Positions 44,780 to 57,199 are shown, numbered from the stretch's first letter. The stretch: 64,000 nt of DNA from Adiantum capillus-veneris (GCA_014529385.2 CM043967.1:131687182-131751181); one strand, 5' to 3'. A program made the numbers and translations. The notes: a model not told the origin generated them from the sequence alone.

Positions 44780-46500
44780 GATTTGATACGAAGTATGAGT
44801 AACAAATTAAAAATAATATAGAATCCTAAGCTACTAGATGTGAGCTAAGCAACTAGCTAGGCTTGTGTAGGATATGAGTAGGAGGTAGGGGGTGAAATGA
44901 ATGGTGCGCTAAGACAACAAAATGAGGGTGTATCATCAAAAAGAGCTAAATCACAGGAGATCTAGCATCGGTCTAGCGGATCTCATCAATCTTCTCCATG
45001 TCTAATAGATCGTCGTGCATGTCGGGCCAAAGTGATCTGAATCCTCTGATGCAACCTTCGTTGATGTTGTGTAGTCCTCCGCAGTCTCCCTAGCTCGGTT
45101 GCTTAGTCGATCAACGTGCCTTTGGTGTGAGGAGAATGTGGGCTCTATTGTGGTAGTAGCTCCTCCGGATGTTTAGTGTCTGCTCTAAAGCAGTCTGTGA
45201 TCCGTCTCTGAGACTGGCTAGCCTTTCCTCTCATCAAGCTCTCTCTGTGTCTGCGTTTTTCAAGCAAAAACAATCCCAAGCATCTCCGGTCCTCGTACCC
45301 CATGACTCTAGAGAGTGGTCCAAAGCCCTCTCTAAGCAGGCAGTGGAAGCGGCCTCATATCTCATAGTAGACTTGGCAGTGGCATGTGTAATGCAACTCT
45401 ATCTCAGGCTCCATGTGATGCAGGGGGCATGTCTTGGCCTCTGTTGGTACTCCGCTATATCTCCCAGTCTCGATCCGAAGCTAGTGTGAAGATGTGCACA
45501 TCTGGCCAATAGCACATCGTATCCCATGAGACAAGTGGGCTTCCATGTATCTGGGTCTCATCACAAATCCGTCCTTCGTAAGCTGGAGAAGATGCTCTCT
45601 ATAGAAAGCCATCTTCATGCACAGCTCCTGTGCCGGCTGTATCCATGTCCTCCTAGTGTCTAGCTGAATCAGGTCCTGGCAGATGAGCCTGATCATCTCA
45701 GCATGTGTAATAGTCAGAGAGGGTGCATCCATGGAAGGGGGGCAATTTGTCCATGTTGAACCCACGTGCTTGAAACCATGATGTCATCTCCCCATACCAG
45801 CATGATGTTTCTCCCTGCATGGCTAATTGTCGAGAGGACTCAAGTGCTAGGCGAGAAAACATGCCTCTGGAAAGGTCCCACATGCGATGTATAAAGGAGA
45901 CTGATCTAGTGAGCGCCTCAATCACTAGTAGGGAGGCAACTAGCTCTACTCGGATAATGTCACATGGTACTGAAGCCTTGGCTCTAATAAGCCCGAGATC
46001 ATAGAGACAAGAGGCTTCTTCATGTCCCTATCAGTGCGTGACCCAACCTCCCATGATGGTTCAATGAAGGTCCCCATATCTCAATTCCATAGAGCAATGC
46101 GAAATCCACCAAAGTGTCAAAGTGCCAGATAGCTTCATCCGAGTCTCCTGAAACTGAACATGTGAACACATCCTCTCCAATCTACCCAATGTTGCATAGG
46201 CTCTGGTCAGTCTAGTCTTTGTTGCTCTCCTCAATGAAAATGTTGGTCCACTAAAGACCACACCAAGGTAAGTGTAAGCATATGTATACTTCACTATATC
46301 CTAACCGTATGTGAATGAGGGTGCTGACCTCCTTATCCATTGTGGAGTGGTATTAAACACCATAACCTTGGTTATACCAAGGTTGACAGACAAACCACTT
46401 TCATGGGCAAACCTATGCAAAGCATCTAAGTGACGTTGCATCCCCTCCAAAGAATCCATGTCCCTGCCAATTGTGCACCTCTATCAATCTCATCCACATA
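44780..46500 (-). pseudogene. LINE (non-LTR retrotransposon) ORF2 C-terminal remnant
   Basis: The minus strand starts at YVDEIDRG, in place of the RT box Y-A-D-D, then LDALHRFAHESGLSVNLGIT, KVMVFNTTPQW, YTYLGVVFSGPTFSLRRATK and AYATLGRLERMCSHVQFQE. This is the palm-to-thumb order of LINE reverse transcriptases. Further on, WDLSRGMFSRLALESSRQ and MDKLPPFHGCTLSDYYTC, and near 45400 broken pieces, resemble the Cys/His region and end of such ORF2 proteins. Stops and frameshifts are frequent. The 5' side is cut exactly at the R9 LTR (46501). I see no clear poly(A) tail at the other end. Confidence 0.75.
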
Positions 46501-48090
46501 TGTCATAATAAGTAATATCTAATTCTCCTAAATGATTTTCTCATGTTAAAATGATAATTTAATATGGGGAAGTGCCAGGGGAGAAAAATCTAGAATATTG
46601 GTTAAGCTGGCAGACCGGCCAAAGTAGGGATCCAAAGGAGGGAAAATAGGGATCCAAAGGGGAGGCCATCTGCAAAAGAGCAGTGTGCAACAATGGGCTT
46701 TAAAGACCCTAAGTTTCAGCCCATTAAGACTTCCAAAATGCTAAGGTTCCAAAATTCCAAGGTTGTGTCCAATAGTCAAAGCTTAGTTAAATTGGATGCT
46801 TTGTGTGTGTACAAAAAGTCTTCAAAGGTTCCTACATAGGAGGGGGTGATCCCTGGAAGTAGGGGATGAGAGAGAAACACACACACACACACACACACAC
46901 TCGCAAGCTTCCTTTACACAATAGGAATAAGGGACACATGTCAGCTCCCTAGCCCAAATACCCACAAGGTGCACTCAAATCCTATTGGATGGCCATGGAG
47001 GTGGACCAATGAGAATTAGGCTAGAGTAAATGTAGTTTAATTAATTTAAAAACACTTAATAAAAGAACCAATAAGAATTAAGATTTCTAGAAGACTATTG
47101 GACAGTCTCCTTATGGCTTGCGTAATTCTTATTGGCCAGGAGACAAAGGAGTCCAATGAGAGTTTAGTTTCATTAATTAATTACCTAAAGCTCTCACAAA
47201 AGGGGAAAGGGGGACACATGTCAGAAGGCTATCACTTATGCCTCTCAATTTCCATTGGCTAAGCCTGGCATGGGCCAATGGGGTGCTGGCATGAGTAAAA
47301 TGGAAGAGGGGTCGACCAAGAGAGAGAGAGGGGGGGCTGAGTTTGTCAAGTCATTATCACACACACTCACACACAATCTGATGTGTGAAGAAAGAAGACT
47401 CTCTCTCTCTCTCCTTCTCAAGCTTTAATGGAAAGATTATCACCTACTCCAAGCTTGTGAGAAGGGAGGCCTAGACCAACAACTCTTGGCTTTGTGATGC
47501 AAATCCAACCAAGAGCCAAGTTTCATTCCCATTTCATTGCATGCCCATCTCCTCTACCATGCTAATTACTAAGCTATGCTATGCTAATATGAGTGATTAT
47601 GTGAGGAGATGTACATCTTTCTCGTAAGACTACTCCTTCCTCTCAATCTACTCTCATACCCAGCTAGCTCTCACCATCTTCGAAGGTGTGTGAGGTCTTG
47701 GGTCTGAGACCGTGAGGGAATTGATGTTGTGTTTTATAAGTGTTTTGCTTAGTGCTTGAAGCTTCCATCTTCATTGCACTAGCTAGTTATTGAAGGAACA
47801 CAAAGAATTGTATTGTAAAATGTCTCTCTTGATGGAAGGAAACCTATAATACAAAGCCTTTTGAAGGGGGGACCGGCTCCAGTGAATCGGGTCCTCAACT
47901 GTTGTCAATAGCTTAATTCCTCTCTCTTTTCAAGTATTGTTCATGCTATCTAACTAGGAGTTATGCTTTTTGTTGCTCTCTCCACCCAAGCACTCTTGTT
48001 ATGCTCATTAGCAATCTATTCTAATGAAATGCTCACTATGTTCATGCTATTTTCCGCTACACACAAGTTACTAGGCCATTAAGTGCTACA
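46501..48090 (+). repeat. R9 5' LTR
   Basis: It starts TGTCATAATAAG and ends GTGCTACA. It shares landmarks with the R7 LTR, including the TCTTCGAAGGTG motif (47677-47688) and the ATTGTATTGTAA region. It contains an (AC)n array at 46877-46900. Confidence 0.88.
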
Positions 48091-48091
48091 T

Positions 48092-48103
48092 TGGTATCAG
48101 AGC
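48092..48103 (+). other. R9 primer-binding site (initiator Met tRNA)
   Basis: TGGTATCAGAGC lies directly after the LTR. Confidence 0.9.
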
Positions 48104-48508
48104 ACAAGGTTTCTCTTTTCGTGCTCAAGAAGGTAGGTCCTCAAGCTAGCTATAAATGGTTGGTATTATTACTTGCAATTGAGTAGGTAGAATAGGGATT
48201 TTTCAGCCTTGCAGTGCACCTGCCTTCGTGTAGATAACGGGGCATCACCATCGAGAGCTATGGTCTTAAAAGTGGAGTCCTACGGGGCTTGCCTACTTCT
48301 TAACCACTCTTGAGATATTAGAAGCTTGATAGGAGCGGATGCTGTTTTGGTGTTGAACAATCCTCTCTTTTATTCCTTGCAATTAATGGTATTCGAGCCA
48401 CGGGTACAATAGCTTGATTGCTTTTCTAAAGGGGTAAAGAGGAGTAGCAACTAGGGCTTGAAGTGCCAAAGTAAACCTAAAAAAAGTTTACACCTAAAAG
48501 TTGTTAGA

Positions 48509-50070
48509 ATGGCTGACAACAGTACAAACAGTGAAATTAATGTTGATAGCTTTGATTTTGCTAATGAGCAGGCTACTAATGATGCCCCTATGCTTGGTAA
48601 ATACCTTGTTTCTAGGCTTCAACAAGCCATGGGCAATCCATCCCTTCAAATTGAAGTGCAACGGCAGCTTCGTGCTCATGGGATTCTCCAAACTTCCCAC
48701 CATGACGAGAGAGTACCTTGGAAGCCTCCTTGCAAGACTCCCAAAAGAGGCCTCTCTCCGATTTGGGAAGAAGAAGAGGATCCATACGAAGGGCTCAAAA
48801 ATTTGCTTCTGGATGACACATCTCCTTCTCAAAGGACAACTCAAGAGCCCCCACCGAAGGAACAAGAAAGAAGCGAGTCTCCTGCCACCTCGGCGGAGAT
48901 GTCTCCACGAAGACGGCAGGCTCAACGCTCTCCATCACCTCCTAAATGGATAAGACCATCGCACACTTCTCCCCACCATAATTCAAAGAGGGATGACAAA
49001 ATGCAAGAGAAGAAAAAGGCGAGAAAGAGGTCACCCTCTTCTTCATCCTCTTCCTGTTATGATGAAAGTGATGGTGCGGACAAAGAGAACCAAGGCAAGA
49101 AAAAGGCGAGAAAGAGGTCACCCTCTTCTCCATCTTCCTCAAATTCTTAATCCTCTGAAGAAAGCGATGGTGCAGCTTTTGAATCATCAAAAAGAAGAGG
49201 CCATAGGAAATCCTATGCCGCATGGAAGAGGTCGTCCAAGCTCAAGAAGTTCAAAGAGGGAGGGAAGAGCATCTCTTTCCTTACCTATGATGGAACCTTT
49301 GGTGTTGAGGACAAAGTCTTGGCCTTTATCCAACAATTCGATGCGGCGTGTGGAGATGAGGGCTTCACGGAGTCCTCTAAACTACGCAATGTAGCCATGC
49401 ACTTTTAAAAGTCCACTAGGCAATGGTGGTCTAGCCTACAGGCAACGGTGAAGCTCCACGAACATGGAAAGCTTTAAGAGCTTCCATCATGAAGCAATTT
49501 TTGGCCACCGATGCCAAAGACAAAGTACTCACCGGATGGCAAATCTTGAAGCTCTCTTCCTATGAATCCATTCACAAATATGTAGACAAGTTTTAAGATT
49601 TACATCTCAAAGCCACTAACTTCAAAAAGATGGATGGAGAGAAAAAGAAACAATTTTGTGCGGGCTTAACTGAAGAAATGGCGGAGTATGTCAACTCCCA
49701 AAGGCCACACACCATATCGGCGATTATACAACATACTATGGTGGCTTCTTGAATCAATTGCCAAACAGGGGCTAAGAGAAATCCTAAGCCCACGGAAAAC
49801 AAGGGTTCCAATGAACCTAAGGGGAAGGACAATGTCCAAAAGTCTCCTAAGGGCAATTCCAATAACAACAAAGCTAAGGAGAAGGGAGTTTACAAAGGCA
49901 AAAACAAACTCTATCCTGAAGAGCTTGAGAGTTATTGCAAGGATAACCGTTGTTTCAAGTGTGGCGAGCACGGGTATGTGTACCGCACTTGTCCCCCCAA
50001 AAGAACACCCGCCATGAGCCTCCTAGAGCTACCTTGGTCAAAATCCAAAAAGAGGAAGATCACCACAAAG
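48509..50070 (+). pseudogene. R9 gag
   Basis: The frame starts MADNSTNSEINVDSFDF at 48509 and matches R7 gag (RLQQAMGNPSLQIEV). The Arg/Ser-rich tract is doubled (EKKKARKRSPSSSSSS and GKKKARKRSPSSPSSS, about 49009-49140) before a TAA at 49148. The core reads on in other frames (FLTYDGTFGVEDKVLAFIQQ near 49278). The zinc knuckle CFKCGEHGYVYRTC is near 49953. Several stops and frameshifts inactivate it. Confidence 0.85.
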
Positions 50071-50080
50071 GATCTCCTAT

Positions 50081-50494
50081 ATGCGATGCTTAGGAAAGGT
50101 AAGAGAACATGATGCTTTTATTCTCTTTGACCCTGGTTCTACTCACAATTTTATATCCATAGAGTTGGCCACCAAGCTAGGTATCCAAGCCTATGAGATG
50201 GGAGATGTCCTACCTGCAGATGGTGCTTTCAAGGGGCAAGAAGCTTCAGTCACTCCCTTAATCGGAAAATTGAGCCTCCATGTCCAAATCTATGTAGACA
50301 AAGAGGACTTATTTATCTCTCCTCTCAAGCATGAGGATGTAATCCTAGGGGCACCATGGTTTGATCGCATGGCTGCCAATGTTGAATTCCCTGAAAGGAG
50401 AGTCTACTTTAGGTTCAAGGAAAACGATAGGTACATAGATGCCAAAGAGATGGGTAAACACCATACCCATTGTACATATGCAAGCTTTCAATAA
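50081..50494 (+). pseudogene. R9 protease
   Basis: The frame reads HDAFILFDPGSTHNFISIEL with the catalytic Asp in D-P-G, then ADGAFKGQEASVTPLIGKLS and HEDVILGAPWFDRM as the second motif. R7 has the same D-P-G before its interruption, so the Pro is a family trait. The part missing from R7 by deletion is present here. A one-base shift near 50460 moves the frame to the RT part. Confidence 0.85.
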
Positions 50495-51869
50495 GTCAAT
50501 AAAGAGCTCTATTTCCGTGTACATGATTTTTGTTAAAGATTCTCAAAATGAACCTAATGCTTTAGCAAAAGAAAATATAAGCAACCACAAGGAATTAGAG
50601 TTATCCAATTTTCTCAAGGGGTTTCAAGATGTCTTTATTGACGACATCCCTTGTGAACTACCTCCTAAACGAGGCAATGATGACCATGCAATTGAACTTC
50701 TTCCAGGAAGTTCACTGCCTAATAAACCTCCTTATAGAGTTTCTCAAGCTCAACAAGAGGAGATTATGTGGCAAGTGCATGAGTTAGTTGAAAAGGGCAT
50801 GGTTAGGCCTAGCTCATCTCCATTTTGCTCACCCGTGTTATTAGTGCAAAACAAAGATGGCACATATTGTATGTGTGTCGACTATAGAGCACTAAATAGG
50901 ATCACTATCAAGAATAGGTTTCCTGTTCCACGGGTAGAAGACCTATTTGATAAGCTACAAGGATCGACCTACTTCAGTAGGATTGACCTAAAAAGTGGCT
51001 ACCATCAAATAAGGATAGTTGATCAAGATATTGTAAAGACCACATTTTGCACTACGTTTGGTCTTTACGAATACATTATCATGCCTTTTGGCTTGATCGA
51101 TGCACCAGCCACATTCAATCGCTTGATGGAGAAGCTATTTAGGCCTCACCGACCTTTACTGGAGTGTTCTTTGATGATATCATCATCTAGCTACTCTAAT
51201 TCATTAGACGAACACAAGAAACACCTCAAGGTAATATTTCAAGTCTTAAGAGAGAATAAACTTTATGTTAATGCGAAAGAAAAGTGAGTTTTTCTTACAA
51301 TAGATTCAGTATTTAGGTCGCATTATCTCTCAAGATGGCATCCGAATGGATCCATCAAAGTTAGAGGTAATAAAAGGATGGCCTAAACCAAGGAATCTTC
51401 ATGAACTAAGAAGCTTTATAGGTATGTGTGCATACTATAGACGCTTTATAGAAAAGTTCTCACAAATTGCAGGACCATTACATCACCTAACAAAGAAAAA
51501 TGTTAGGTATAATGGTCTACCAAGGAGAACAATGCTTTCGAAAAGCTTAAAGAAAAACTTATCTCTCAATGTGTGCGTACACTGCCGGATCTCTCAAAGC
51601 CATTTGAGGCCCAATGTGATGCTTGTGGTGATTGCCTTGGAGTTGTTTTGCTCCAAGAAGGGCACGCCATAGCCTATGAAAGTTGAAGGCTCGACCCTAT
51701 TGAGCAAGCTCTAGATATATATGAAAAGGAACTCCTCGCAGTTCTACATGCCTTAGACTCATGGAAGCACTATTTATTGGGGACTCCTTTCATTCTAAGG
51801 ACGATCACCAAAGTCTTAAGTACTTCATGACGCAAACCAAGCTCTCCGACAAACAAATGAGGTGGGCAA
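50439..51869 (+). pseudogene. R9 RT and RNase H, truncated
   Basis: RT blocks GMVRPSSSPFCSPVLLVQNK, YHQIRIVDQDIVKTTF and YIIMPFGLIDAPATF are read from 50439. A small insertion after GVFFDDIII (near 51187) shifts the frame around the catalytic box. The frame recovers in NSLDEHKKHLKVIFQ and is lost again near 51287. RNase H pieces (LHELRSFIGMCAYYRRFI, then SLKYFMTQTKLSDKQMRWA) end at 51869 at the copia insertion. Confidence 0.88.
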
Positions 51870-52094
51870 TGTTACCATATACATGTGGTAGTGATGTGTG
51901 TGAACACACTAGGACCGCCGGGGCATTTTTTCCCTCTTTAGGAGGTTCTTCCCGTTGCATTGTATATACACCCATCACTCTAGGGCTATCTATCTTTCCA
52001 TTGCACACTAAGTAATACACTCTCTATTGTGTGTCTTGAGCTTCCTTCGTCTTCTCCAAGCTGTGTGCGTTTCTCTGCAATCCTAATTCTAACA
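51870..52094 (+). repeat. R10 5' LTR
   Basis: It runs TGTTACCATATAC to TCTAACA and is followed two bases later by TGGTATCAGAGC (52097-52108), an initiator Met primer site. Confidence 0.88.
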
Positions 52095-52455
52095 ATTGGT
52101 ATCAGAGCAAGTTGCATCCTCTCGGGATTAGTCGCCAGCTGCTCCAGCACACGCCTGCTCACTTTCTCCGATTACAGTGAGGTTTGGCAAGCGTTCGTAG
52201 GTCGACAAAATTTTTGGGTGAACTCAAAGAGCTCAGTCTACTCAGATTTTTGATTCGGGCTCATTTCGACCTCCATTTCTCTACAGGCAGTACTGCACAG
52301 GCTATTTCGTCATTTTGTGCAAAATTTTTGTCAATGCCATTTTTTGCATAACAGGTGCCTTACAGTCTTCTATGGTTTGTGCTATATAGCATGTATTGTT
52401 CCTGCTCCATTTCTCCTATTTTCGGGCAGTTTTCACATCAGGTGCAACATTTACC

Positions 52456-53225
52456 ATGGCTGACAACAACAGAGATGTCTTCAAGATGTTTGCTGCTGAG
52501 GACAAGTTGGATGGGGATAATTACCCTATGTGGGCTTATATGATGCAACACATTCTTGTGTCAAAGGGCATCTGGAATATTGTGCAAGGCATTGATGTAC
52601 ATCCTAGTTCTACGGATGCAGGCGATGTTGAGGATGTTGTAGGTCTTGCTGCAAGGATTGCTGCTATTAGAGTTGTTTTGCCTACAACAGAACAATCTCG
52701 TTGGGATGTAAAGGATGTGTAGGCTCATGAATTGATTGCTTTGTCTGTGAAGCGCACCATTATTCCTCACATCTGTTCAGCAAAATCTACAAAACAGGCT
52801 TGGGATATATTGGTTGGTCTTTATGCAAGTCGCAATGAGGCTAAAATTGCTCTGCTGCGTAAAGAGTTGGAGTCAAAGATTATGCATGAGGAAGATGATA
52901 TGGACACTTTCCTTGCTAGTGTCAAGGATATCAATGAGCAGCTTATTTCTGTAGGTGAAGTCATTTCAGATAGTTCCCTTGTGCAGACTGTTCTTGATGC
53001 CTTACCAGATTCTTACCAAACTTTTGCTAGTGCTTGGAGACTTATGACCCAAGGAAATCCAGAAGTTGTCAAGTTTGATGCATTATGCACATTGCTCTTG
53101 CAAGAGTCACTTTCCAGAAAAAATAGGACTAGACAGCGTGCAGTTGAACAGGCTTTTATTGCTTCTCAAAGAAAGTGTGGTAACAACAATGCGGCCACTT
53201 CTTTAGGACAAAGTGTGCAAATGTA
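52456..53225 (+). pseudogene. R10 gag
   Basis: The frame MADNNRDVFKMFAAEDKLDG opens a copia gag (NYPMWAYMMQHILVSKGIWN, AKSTKQAWDILVGLYASRNE, LVQTVLDALPDSYQTFASAW). A TAG at 52720 interrupts it after WDVKDV. It ends at 53225 just past the deletion point, before any zinc knuckle. Confidence 0.85.
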
Positions 53226-54309
53226 ACAAGGCTTTGTATGGGTTGAAGCAATCTCCTCGTGCTTGGTATGAGAAAGCTGACACTCATTTGGTCAAACAAG
53301 TCTTTCATAGCAGTCCAACAGAAAGCACATTGTATGTAAAGCGTGAGGCTGATGTACTTCTCATTGTGGTTCTTTATGTAGATGATTTGCTGAACACTGG
53401 ACCAAATGATAGACATATTGTTGAATTTAAGGCAAGATGAAAGATTTGGGGTTGTTGCATCATTATTTGGGCATACAGTTTAAGCAGTGTATGGTGGTAT
53501 TTCCTTGTGTCAGAAAAGTTACATAGAGACATTGCTATGTAAGTTTGGACTTGAGGATTGCAAACCTATTTCCACTCCCATGGAAATAGGTTTGAAGTTG
53601 AGTCTAAATGATGTTGGTAATCCTGCTGATGTCACTCTTTACCAAACTACTGTTAACTGCCTCATTTATGTATGCAACACGAGGCCAGATATTCAGTTTG
53701 CAGTCTCACAGGTCAACAGATTTATGCATAGCCCAGGGTCTAAGCATTGGCAGGTTGTCAAGAGGATTTTTTGCTACCTTAGTGGCACTTTACATCCTGG
53801 CTTGTTTTATCCCAAGGGGGATCATTGCCGCCAGATTTACATGCTTTTTTGGACTCAGATTGGGCTGGTTGTTTTGACACGCGAGTGTCCACAAGTGGTT
53901 TTTGTTTCATGCTTGGCAGTTGATGTATATCATGGTTGAGCAAGAAGAAACCTACTGTGGCCACTTCGAGTTGTGAGGCTGAGTACATGGCAGTCTTCAC
54001 AGCTATGGTTGAGTGTGTATGGCTCAGATGCCTATGGCTGATTTGGGTGTTGGACAGGACACTGCCAACACTATCTACACTGACAGTCAAAGCGCATTGG
54101 CAATTGCGAGGAACCCAGTTTTTCATGCTCGCCCAAAGCACATTGAGGTGCATTACCACTATGTCAAGGAGAGTCTCTCAACAGGAGAGATCAGCTTGGC
54201 TTATGTGCCAACACAGGACAACCTTGTAGATCTTTTCACAAAGGCATTGTCTTGTGAGAAGCTCGAAGCTTTCCACAAAGCTTTGGGCTTACTCTCCTTT
54301 GTGGACTGA
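53226..54309 (+). pseudogene. R10 RT end and RNase H
   Basis: NKALYGLKQSPRAWYEKADT and LLIVVLYVDDLLNTGPND (catalytic Y-V-D-D near 53380) are followed by frame changes. Then come LVNP-type blocks (YQTTVNCLIYVCNTRPDIQF, HWQVVKRIFCYLSGTLHPG) and RNase H pieces (TSSCEAEYMAVFTAMVE, IYTDSQSALAIARNP, PTQDNLVDLFTKALSCEKL). The stop is at 54307-54309. Confidence 0.85.
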
Positions 54310-54384
54310 TCATGTCCTTAGGGCATGGCACTTCCCTTTACTCATGTGCCAGCTCTCATTCATCGCATCACTCCAGGGGGGATT

Positions 54385-54511
54385 TGTTACCATATACATG
54401 TGGTAGTGATGTGTGTGAACACACTAGGACCGCCGGGGCATTTTTTCCCTCTTTAGGAGGTTTTCCCCCCCCCGTGCATTGTATATGCGCACATCACTCT
54501 AGGGCTATCTA
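54385..54511 (+). repeat. R10 3' LTR, truncated
   Basis: It starts TGTTACCATATAC after a purine run (CCAGGGGGGA) and matches the 5' LTR to AGGGCTATCTA, then changes to R11 sequence. The remaining 98 bases and any target duplication are lost. Confidence 0.85.
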
Positions 54512-54559
54512 CAAGGAACGGAAAGAAGCCAGACTTCAACCACAAAAGCAGTGCAGTCC

Positions 54560-56110
54560 ATTGTGAAGAGAATTGACCAGTTTGATGGCAAAAACATCAC
54601 AAAGTATCTATGAGATTATATTAAGGAAATGCAGTTGAACCGAGTATGTGAGGAAGACATGGTCTGAAGTTTTGAGCTAGTTTGTGTCACATATATCAAA
54701 GCAAGCTTGCTCTAAAGGAAGACTACTTTATGGAGGACTCTGGAGGGTGACCAAAAGAACTTTTTTAGATTGGGTTGCAAAGCCTAAAGAAGGGATTTTT
54801 GCCTACAGAGCTTCTCAGAGAGTTTGAGAGACACTATGCTCAACTATCACAAATTGAACAAGCTTCCTTGGATAGGGAGAAGGTAGAACTTTTCCTACAA
54901 GCAGTGGGCAAAGAAATCGAAGAAAACTTAGAGCTTCTCTTGGAAGACAAAGATACATAGAAAGGTTTGAAGACAAGGTGGAATGATGTACAAGATGCAG
55001 TCTTCTGTTGGGAAAAAGACAATGTAGAAGAGACAAGATGGTGGTAAACAATGATGCTCCAGTTTTTTCTAGCAGTCAAACTTGCTATTGTAGCTTCTAA
55101 GGATGATGGATCTATGCTTGAAGAACTTGTGAAGGGCATACAAAGCTAAAATTAAAGCTATCAAGGCTTGAAGAAAAAGGGCAAACATCTGGTCAGTCAT
55201 CAAGTCAAAGACCTCAAAACAGAGAGGGGTTTGTAAATAGGTACATATGGTGTGACAGCCCATACCATCCTAGAAGGGACTGCAAAATCTTCAAAGATGC
55301 CTTGGGTAAAGATCTTGTCTTCTTCAAAGAAGGAAAGATACATGTCAGTAAAACAGGGAAGCCCTTGGCGACCAACTTTGGCAAAGGATGGATGAAAAAG
55401 CTAGTTGAGGACATGGCAACCAATCATGCTATCTCAATGGTTAAAGCAGAAACATTTGGCTTAAAGGCTGGTCAAGTCATGCTCAAAGGGTCAAAATATA
55501 TTGAAGACATGAGTGAGGATGGTGAAGATGTCTGGCCATCTGCGATGGAGTTAGCTATGAAGGGAGAGTTGACTAAAGAAGTCTTACATGAAGCAGGAGA
55601 TTGTATCCATCATGAGATTGGGTGGAATGAACGTGCAGATGCCTTGTTAGTGCATGCCTACATTGCAAAGTGTCGAGGAAACAAGGAACTTGTTGGAGAA
55701 AAATGCAGGAGAGAAAATGGGGATGAAGGCCCCTCAAAGAGGGCTACTAGAGGTGGAGGGAAAAAGGATCCGGGTCCCTCTTAAGAGCCCATGGCAAGGG
55801 AGCATCCATCACAAGAAGTACCAATGAGAGATGCTGCACCAAAGGAGAAGCAAGATAAAGAAAAGAGCAAGGGAAAAATCCCATCATACAAGCTACAATT
55901 AGATATTGAAGCTACCATAGATTTAAAGAAAGTTTTAAAGGAAAGGATCTTAAATAGCAAGGTGGAGTTTACATTGGGAGACGTCCTTGGCATTGCAAAG
56001 AGAGAGTTACATGAGGAAATCATTGATATCATAAGAAGGAAGCGACAAGCTTTAACGGAGTCTATCCAATCAGAGGTTGAAGAGAGTGCTTCAAAGACCA
56101 CATGTGATAC
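54560..56110 (+). pseudogene. R11 gag and gag-pol linker
   Basis: The gag begins near VKRIDQFDGKNITKYL and continues through ELLREFERHYAQLSQIEQAS and KVELFLQAVGKEIEENLELL (54775-54960), with stops on both sides. A degraded zinc knuckle, YIWCDSPYHPRRDC near 55240, has Tyr for the first Cys. An open frame from 55302 to 55784 carries KDLVFFKEGKIHVSKTGKPL and IHHEIGWNERADALLVHAYI. A second (55791-56129) has GKIPSYKLQLDIEATIDLKK and FTLGDVLGIAKRELHEEIID. I have no function for these two beyond their position between the knuckle and protease. Confidence 0.7.
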
Positions 56111-56600
56111 AAGTACAACAAAGAGATGAAGATGAGAATGTTGTAAGATGTTACCAGTCTTTGGGCGGCAAAAATAGGCATGCTAAATTTGAAGATGAAG
56201 ACGAAGCCACTCATAAGAGCCACTATTCTAGAAACCATTGGGCAAGGGCTACAACAAAAACCTTGGTTAAGGTGGGAGATCTTGAGGAGCCTTACGTGGC
56301 CTTGATAGACCATGGTTTGGAGATTAACCTCATGTCCAGGAGTCTCTATATGAAGGAAAGTGGCCAATTGATACTGAACATGGGTGGATGATTAGGGTTG
56401 CAAACAACTCATTCGGGGATCTCTATGGTGCTTGTCCAAATGTTAATGTAACCATAGGTGATGTAAATGGTGAGAAAACTTTCTTTGTTCAAGAGATGTC
56501 AAGCTATCCTCTAATCCTTCGACAACCATACTGATATCACCGTAGTGCGAATGGAGACAAAAGTATTGGATGATGGATCTACCTATGCTAGGATTAAAAG
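56110..56600 (+). pseudogene. R11 aspartic protease (D-H-G)
   Basis: The frame reads NHWARATTKTLVKVGDLEEP, then VALIDHGLEINLMSRSLYMK, where D-H-G sits where D-S/T-G is expected (near 56307). After a break, LYGACPNVNVTIGDVNGEKT and SSYPLILRQPY give the second half with L-R-Q in place of L-G-Q. The fold order is that of a retropepsin. Whether His in the active-site triplet allows catalysis is unknown. Confidence 0.65.
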
Positions 56601-57199
56601 AAAATATGGAAACGAGATGTGCAGTTCTTAACAGTTTGCGTTGACCATGAGAGAAATCGTGACAGCTTAAGGGACCATTCTCTACCAAAACCAAGCAAAG
56701 AGTTTAGACATCAAAGGGAGATGAGGGGTTTTGGCCGAGTACCATTGTAAAGCGGGAGTGCAATGGTACAGGAAGAAAAAGGTTCTTGCCTAATCCGAAT
56801 GAAGATGAAGCTTTTTCTACAGGTTTCCTAGTAGCAAAGTATGGATTAGTATCTTTCACAACGCTTGGAGATTTAAAGAAAGACAAAAAAAATACATAAA
56901 TAGTGTACAGAGAAAATACAAAAACCATAATTTGCTAGATGAAGATGAGTACATTTCAAATGTTTTTGAGGAGGTTTATTTTGTAGATACTATGGGTGAT
57001 CTGAATGCTATAATAGGTTCTAGTTCTCAACAAGGAAATGACCTGGTAAAAGTATCTTCTATGGACATGTATAGGATCATTGAGTCTTTCAAAGATGAGG
57101 AGTTCTTCAATGTGCAAAAAGATCTAGAAGTACGAGTGGAGACAAAGTACAAGACTATAGCAAAGAAGGTGAAACCAGTGGCATTGCCTTTGCCTACAG

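Larger units (their letters stand above)
44067..44780 (-). promoter_or_regulatory. Calmodulin upstream region with GA arrays
   Basis: This is the region expected to hold the promoter and 5' leader. A CT-rich leader-like tract precedes the ATG on the minus strand. Simple arrays are present: (AG)n at 44474-44509, (AC)n at 44549-44569 and (GA)n at 44684-44716. I find no convincing TATA box. Known plant GAGA-binding factors use such arrays, but a role here is inference. Confidence 0.45.
46501..51869 (+). mobile_element. R9: gypsy element, sibling of R7, 3' truncated
   Basis: A 5' LTR, Met-type primer site, gag, protease, RT and part of RNase H follow in order and match R7 throughout. The element stops in RNase H at QMRWA, where the R10 copia LTR begins. 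The remaining integrase and 3' LTR are not in the window. Confidence 0.9.
51870..54511 (+). mobile_element. R10: internally deleted Ty1/copia element inside R9
   Basis: A 225-bp 5' LTR, a primer site, gag, the RT end, RNase H, a polypurine tract and a truncated 3' LTR are in order. The first 80 or so bases of the LTRs match exactly. A deletion joins the gag end (KCGNNNAATSLGQSVQM, stop at 53225) to RT at NKALYGLKQSPRAWY, which removes protease and integrase. The 3' LTR stops after 127 bases, where R11 sequence begins. Confidence 0.9.

Noticed and set aside
54312-54566. Open frame spanning the R10 3' LTR and R11 start
   Set aside because: It crosses an element junction and matches no domain; the first part repeats LTR sequence seen at 51870.
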